Below are positions 32,697 to 32,698 of a stretch of DNA of 32,698 nt, in pieces. The DNA comes from Sulfitobacter sp. (GTDB lineage Bacteria > Pseudomonadota > Alphaproteobacteria > Rhodobacterales > Rhodobacteraceae): NCBI GenBank assembly GCA_017854855.1, contig JAFMGZ010000040.1, forward strand, positions 1 through 32,698, given 5' to 3'. The position numbers and the translations under genes are program-made. The notes beneath the pieces were generated by a model. It did no database searches and was not told where the DNA came from. It was given only the letters and a program-made list of their open reading frames with translations. Each line of letters begins with the position of its first letter. The stretch's first letter is position 1.

Positions 32697-32698
32697 CA

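Noticed and set aside
32623..32698. SAM-II type riboswitch before metZ
   Set aside because: The visible leader lacks the conserved SAM-II pseudoknot strings, and the T-run and hairpins look like termination. The leader is too short in this window to decide further.

Overview
The window looks like core chromosome of an alphaproteobacterium of the Rhodobacteraceae (Roseobacter group). The evidence is a GC-rich sequence with strongly biased third positions, a perfect CtrA-type box, and alphaproteobacterial gene versions and neighbourhoods: folB-folP-glmM, glyQ-membrane protein-glyS next to a PPDK-family gene, a UbiH/COQ6 hydroxylase, folE2 and metZ. I see no tRNA, rRNA, CRISPR array, insertion sequence or phage gene, and no gene-free stretch longer than about 270 bases.

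Layout. 1-2157: 3' part of pyruvate carboxylase, followed by a perfect 22-bp-arm inverted repeat. 2325-4912: a DUF2244 membrane protein, a convergent YqeY/GatB-like gene, and carA divergent from it. 4934-6926: a CtrA-type site followed by a large membrane glycosyltransferase whose N-terminus matches the MshEN c-di-GMP-binding pattern. 6889-9506: a convergent GntR regulator, then a pyrimidine nucleotidase and a UbiH/COQ6 hydroxylase. 9569-12888: a class V aminotransferase, two overlapping Lrp/AsnC regulators, and ilvC divergent from them. 13043-13966: an EamA transporter. 14008-17332 (minus): folB, folP and glmM joined by ATGA overlaps, where FolB carries an extra kinase-like domain. 17448-24568 (minus): a SleB-type hydrolase, a PPDK-family protein with a degenerate ATP-grasp half, glyS, a small membrane protein and glyQ. 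24724-26562: an exported SPOR / peptidoglycan-binding / trypsin-fold protein that has lost all three catalytic residues. 26608-32622 (minus): a TPP enzyme coupled to trkH, a DUF1127 protein, folE2 and metZ.

Most genes are housekeeping: anaplerosis (pyc), pyrimidine/arginine (carA), branched-chain amino acids (ilvC), folate (folB, folP, folE2), cell wall (glmM, hydrolase, SPOR protein), glycyl-tRNA (glyQS), ubiquinone and methionine. The points that go beyond routine annotation are the probable CtrA plus c-di-GMP control of one polysaccharide synthase, the pseudoprotease, the FolB-kinase fusion, and the PPDK-like protein, whose promoter carries an operator-like palindrome. Short tandem duplications also sit exactly on three gene ends. 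All names come from motif recognition by eye, with no database search.
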